DNA of 35,220 nucleotides from Paulinella micropora (taxonomy: Eukaryota; Cercozoa; Imbricatea; Euglyphida). This document shows positions 23,685 through 35,220 of this stretch, piece after piece. The notes under the pieces were generated by a model. The model saw nothing but the letters and a program-made list of their open reading frames with translations. It was not told the DNA's origin and did not search any database. The DNA lies in the NCBI GenBank assembly GCA_009731375.1, contig BJOX01000083.1:87112-122331 (forward strand), read 5' to 3'. Position 1 is the stretch's first letter; the number at the start of each line of letters is the position of its first letter. The position numbers were made by a program, and so were the translations under genes.

Positions 23685-24113
23685 CTATGGGCGTGGCGTA
23701 GCTTGAAAAACCATTTTCTTCAATACTTCCCCCGGACAAGAACTTTCAGCACCTGTCAAGCTGTACACCAACCACTGTCTCGCTGTGGTTGGTGTCTGTG
23801 CCCAGTTCAAGCCGAAAGGTAGCCGAGCCCTTTTGAACTATACAGAACAACACTAGAACACTCCCGCAGGAGCGTGTGCCATAAAGAGATGATGCCACGA
23901 GCAAGCCGAGGTTTCAGGAGTTCACGCTCGTTGTGAGTTACCTTCTACAACCCCGACTTCATCAACCCTTTGCATCACGGCCCTGGTCAGGAGTTGGTTG
24001 CCTGTTTAGCCCTTGCGCTGCGCGCGATTAACGGCGGACACAAAATCATCATTATAGGGGGGTTGGTTTTAAGCCGGAGCACTGCGCAGCTGGCCCTCTG
24101 CATCCCCCCCGGA
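23685..24113 (-). mobile_element. ~400-bp dispersed element, copy 2 (inverted)
   Basis: Reverse-complement relative of copy 1. Its end (plus-strand left side, GATGTTTAAT) again abuts a short-period repeat, here GAGATA, on the same side of the element as the ATCT repeat of copy 1. Confidence 0.6.
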
Positions 24114-24178
24114 TAGAGAGATAGAGAGATAGGGAGATAGAGAGATAGAGAGATAGAGAGATAGAGAGATAGAGAGAT

Positions 24179-24245
<67 letters not shown>

Positions 24246-24299
24246 GAGAGCGAGAGAGATAGAGAGAGATAGAGAGATAGAGAGAGATAGAGAGATAGA

Positions 24300-24359
<60 letters not shown>

Positions 24360-24370
24360 TAGAGAGAGAT

Positions 24371-24403
<33 letters not shown>

Positions 24404-24910
24404 TAGAGAGATAGAGAGATAGGGAGATTGAGAGATAGAGAGATAGAGAGAGATAGAGAGATAGAGAGATAGAGAGATAGAGAGATAGAGAGATAGATAG
24501 ATAGAGAGAGAGAGATAGAGAGAGATAGAGATAGAGATAGAGATAGAGATAGAGATAGAGATAGAGATAGAGATAGAGATAGAGATAGAGGTAGAGGTAG
24601 AGGTAGAGGTAGAGGTAGAGATAGAGATAGAGATAGAGATAGAGATAGAGATAGTGATAGTGATAGAGATAGAGATAGAGATAGAGATAGAAATAGAGAT
24701 AGAGATAGAGATAGAGATATAGAGAGATAGAGATAGAGATAGAGATAGAGATAGAGATAGAGATAGAGATAGAGATAGAGAGATAGAGATAGAGATAGAG
24801 ATAGAGATAGAGATAGAGAGATAGAGAGATAGAGATAGAGATAGAGATAGAGATAGAGATAGAGATAGAGATAGAGATAGAGATAGAGATAGAGATAGAG
24901 NNNNNNNNNN

Positions 24911-24995
<85 letters not shown>

Positions 24996-24996
24996 G

Positions 24997-25078
<82 letters not shown>

Positions 25079-25137
25079 AAGATAGATAGATAGATAGATA
25101 GATANNNNNNNNNNATAGATCGATAGATAGATAGATC

Positions 25138-25186
<49 letters not shown>

Positions 25187-25260
25187 GCAGATAGACAGAT
25201 AGACAGATAGACAAATAGAAAAATAGATAGTTAGATAGTTATATAGATAGATAGATAGAC

Positions 25261-25320
<60 letters not shown>
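24114..25320. repeat. GA/GATA/GAGATA block with two 10-N gaps
   Basis: GATAGA, GAGA and GATAGAGA units (24114-24900), gap 24901-24910, pure GATA (24911-25104), gap 25105-25114, GATA to 25320. Confidence 0.9.
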
Positions 25321-26121
<801 letters not shown>

Positions 26122-26162
26122 GCTCAGCCAGGCACCTCGGCTGGCGGAAACAGCACATCAAT

Positions 26163-26258
26163 TTTCTTCTTCTTCTTCTTCTTCTTCTTCTTCTTCTTCT
26201 TCTTCTTCTTCTTCTTCTTCTTCTTCTTCTTCTTCTTCTTCTTCTTCTTCTTCTTCTT
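26163..26258. repeat. TTC trinucleotide tract
   Basis: About 32 TTC units followed by CTC units. It could be a long polypyrimidine tract for the candidate exon end at 26350 or a Ser-coding (TCT) tract. Confidence 0.9.
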
Positions 26259-26325
26259 CCTCCTCCTACTCCTCCTCCTCTTCTCCATCGCCTGTCTGCT
26301 TCGTTGTTCTCGTGGACCGACTAGC

Positions 26326-26350
26326 TGTGCTAGACACCCTTCTCCAACAG
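26326..26350 (+). CDS. Possible exon upstream of gene 2
   Basis: The frame upstream reads Ser-rich, then PVCFVVLVDRLAVLDTLLQQ, and ends CAG|GTTGTC with a CTAT tract as the following intron. This is the same exon/intron style as the confirmed-looking exons. The acceptor is unclear: GACTAG at 26325 would give a 25-nt exon, or the Ser tract is coding. Confidence 0.3.
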
Positions 26351-26412
26351 GTTGTCTATCTATCTATCTGTCTATCTGTCTATCTGTCTATCTATCTATC
26401 TATCTATCTATA

Positions 26413-26507
<95 letters not shown>

Positions 26508-26605
26508 ATTTATATATATATATATATATATCTGGGCGCTCACAATTGCCTGGAGTATACTTTTCATCCATCCATCCATCCATCCATCCATCCATCCATC
26601 CATCC

Positions 26606-26653
<48 letters not shown>

Positions 26654-26731
26654 GTCTATCTACACCTATTTAATCTACTTGTCTGTCTATCTATTTGCCA
26701 TGTCTATCGATCTATCTATCCATGTCGTTCT

Positions 26732-26801
<70 letters not shown>

Positions 26802-26906
26802 GTTTATCTATCTATCTATCCATCGATCTATCTATCCCTGTCGCTCTTACTGTTTAGNNNNNNNNNNCTCTCTCTCTCTCTCTTCTCTCTCTTCTCTCTC
26901 TTCTCT

Positions 26907-26973
<67 letters not shown>

Positions 26974-27000
26974 ATATATATATATATGTATATATATACA
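26351..27000. repeat. CTAT, CCAT, CT and TA tracts
   Basis: CTAT to 26505, TA (26511-26530), a 30-bp unique island, CCAT (26567-26607), CTAT to about 26836, gap 26858-26867, CT to 26970, TA to 27000. Confidence 0.9.
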
Positions 27001-27007
27001 TGGAAAT

Positions 27008-27460
27008 ATAAGGGGTGTCTAAAAAGTAAGTGCCGGTTTTTCCATTCTTCGCTCTCTCTGGGTAGAGGGCCGAGATAGCTGGTTTTATTCCATGTGCATA
27101 CACTATGGGCCACGTGTGATAGTATGTCCTAGTTAAACACGGAGACTCTCGCCCTTTGACTTGATAACGCCACGGAGTCGTTTAGGCATAGATTCTATGG
27201 TTTTTTTCACAGTGTCCTGCGACAAGTTCCTCCAGGCTTGTTTGATTCGGCGTTTCAGCTGTGCCTTGTTCTACAGGGGGTTACGATCGAGGTCGCTGGC
27301 CATGATGATCAATATAGTTTCAATTGGTTTGAGGTCTGGGGACTTCGCGGGCCACTGGCTGGTAGGGCCCGAAGTGATGTGCTGGGGTACGTTTTGCTCG
27401 AGCCACCTGTTGATCATGGTCGCCTTATGGGCAGAGGCCCCATCGTGCACCTAATGCATA
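27008..27460 (-). pseudogene. Tc1/mariner transposase C-terminal remnant
   Basis: On the minus strand 27450-27133 translates to VHDGASAHKATMINRWLEQN, then SQWPAKSPDLKPIETI, then AWRNLSQDTVKKTIESMP. These are the hallmarks of the Tc1/mariner catalytic domain: the D of the 'D.AP.H' block and the 'SPDLNPIE' block with the last catalytic acid. TAG stops fall at 27453-27451 and 27273-27271, and the N-terminal part is absent, so it is dead. The plus-strand sequence GGGGTGTCTAAAAAGTAAGTGCCGG near 27011 looks like the element's terminal repeat next to a TA; the partner end was not found. Confidence 0.8.
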
Positions 27461-27491
27461 TCATTGTAATCTGCAACTCTTAAGCTTTCAT

Positions 27492-27588
27492 TTGAGCCCA
27501 AGATCATGAAAATCCGATAAGAATTGGCAGAGAACGATGTTGAGCCCAAGATAATGAAAATCCGATAAGAATTGGCAGAGAACGATGA
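27492..27588. repeat. 48-bp direct tandem duplication
   Basis: TTGAGCCCAAGAT(c/a)ATGAAA and the following 28 bases occur twice back to back with one substitution. Confidence 0.9.
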
Positions 27589-27599
27589 ACTTTACAATT

Positions 27600-27830
27600 G
27601 CGCGTTCGGTATGCAGCCATTTTGGGAGGGTCACTTCTTGAGTTTGGAGATTTTCGATTTCTGAGCTGGAAAGGGCTGGGGTTCTTGGGGTGGGATGTGC
27701 CGTGGGACACCCGTAGGGACACTCCGAGACATCCCTCAGAAGGGATACCCCGGGACATCCCTATCCGAAAGACATCGAGATTTAGGGACATCCCCATTTT
27801 AGGGACGCCCCAAAAAAATTTTGGGGACAT

Positions 27831-27864
<34 letters not shown>
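27600..27864. other. GGGACATCCC-rich stretch ending in poly(T)
   Basis: Degenerate GGGACATCCC/GGGACACYCC motifs recur about every 15-25 bp (27690-27832), followed by a T run of about 32. No gene seen. Confidence 0.5.
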
Positions 27865-27896
27865 CAAGGAGTTCAAAAGCCCCATGCATGTAGATG

Positions 27897-27952
27897 CCTC
27901 GCATTATCACACGTCTCCTATAGATTGTGCATACGGAATAAAACCAGCTATC
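27897..27952 (+). repeat. Inverted copy of mariner 3' flank
   Basis: TATCACACGTnnCC(c)ATAG..TGCATAC(g)GAATAAAACCAGCTATCT is the reverse complement of 27070-27121, just outside the transposase stop. It may be the end of a second, deleted copy in opposite orientation. Confidence 0.6.
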
Positions 27953-28006
27953 TAATTCTTCTTTTCATAGAAAACAAGAATCGAAAGCGATGCGTTTAAA
28001 ATTTAT

Positions 28007-28010
<4 letters not shown>

Positions 28011-28043
<33 letters not shown>

Positions 28044-28053
28044 NNNNNNNNNN
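28011..28053. repeat. Poly(A) and 10-N gap
   Basis: An A run of 33 up to the gap at 28044-28053. Confidence 0.95.
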
Positions 28054-28462
28054 TTTGATGATCATTTATGTATATAGACCTGTCCATTCGTGTATTAAAT
28101 ACAAGCACAGAAAACACATAAAACACACACAGGAAGACAGGAAACACACACAGGAAGCACAAAATATACCTATGTTTTACAAAAATACGACAAACTAAGC
28201 AGACTAAGGCTAGTTTAGACAAAATAACGACTAATTCATATAAACTTCGTTTATATATATTTTTTAGAAGAAAAAATATGAATCAGTCGTTATTTTTGTC
28301 TAAACTAGCCTTAGTCTGCTTAGTTTGTCGTATTTTTGTAAAACATAGGAATGTTTTGTGCTTCCTGTGTGCGTTTCCTGTCTTCCTGTGTGTGTTTTAT
28401 GTGTTTTCTGTGCTTGTATTTAATACACGAATGGACAGGTCTTGATACATAAATGATCATAT
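28054..28462. mobile_element. ~400-bp fold-back element (MITE-like palindrome)
   Basis: Arms 28054-28240 and 28268-28462 are near-perfect reverse complements, for example GACAAACTAAGCAGACTAAG against CTTAGTCTGCTTAGTTTGTC. The loop is about 25 bp of AT-rich DNA. No coding capacity. The left edge meets a gap and the right edge a TA repeat, so target duplications cannot be checked. Class unknown. Confidence 0.75.
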
Positions 28463-28465
28463 ATA

Positions 28466-28510
<45 letters not shown>

Positions 28511-28521
28511 TCCGCTCACAG

Positions 28522-35036
<6,515 letters not shown>

Positions 35037-35081
35037 GTGTTCATATTCAAACATACATGACATCACCTTCATTTCTCTCAT

Positions 35082-35220
<139 letters not shown>

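Overview
This is a eukaryotic nuclear contig. It has spliced genes with canonical GT..AG junctions, tRNA-derived SINEs, an LTR element, a decayed Tc1/mariner transposase and eleven N gaps. Simple repeats fill more than half of the resolved bases, mostly tetranucleotides of the CTAT/GATA and TATG/CATA types. I cannot name the lineage from sequence alone. A STAND-type NB-ARC-like gene, GC-AG introns and poly-Ser/poly-Glu coding tracts would fit several protists or algae, but none is proven.

Layout. 1-1260: tRNA-derived SINE copies joined by TAA repeats. 1300-12430 (+): my reconstruction of one multi-exon gene (gene 1). About 17 small exons sit between introns that are almost pure microsatellite. 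The exon peptides carry, in order, motifs resembling the second half of an NB-ARC/STAND NTPase, then a charged, basic coiled tail. An unrelated dispersed element (10576-11075) lies in one of its introns. 12430-18120: mostly single-copy DNA with a gap, holding a probable LTR retroelement (14215-17434) without long ORFs. 18222-18992 (-): an intact-looking BTB (KCTD-type) protein with a Cys-rich, zinc-ribbon-like C-terminus. 19030-26860: microsatellite blocks with orientation switches, a 262-bp self-complementary TAGC tract and a diverged inverted pair of a ~400-bp element. 27008-28460: Tc1/mariner remnant, a small tandem duplication and a ~400-bp fold-back element. 28522-35036 (+): gene 2, open at the right edge, coding a very acidic, Ser-rich, Lys-rich protein, again with microsatellite introns.

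The outstanding feature is the architecture shared by genes 1 and 2. Introns are made of short-period repeats that begin at the donor and end at the acceptor. Next to these tracts, about half of the exons are present in several partial, diverged copies ('exon echoes') that often retain the splice site. Coding tracts have period 3, whereas intronic tracts have periods 2, 4, 5, 6 or 9. From exon 6 to exon 17 of gene 1, and throughout gene 2, the splice phases agree from exon to exon, which is the main support for the models. All exon boundaries were read by eye and need RNA evidence.
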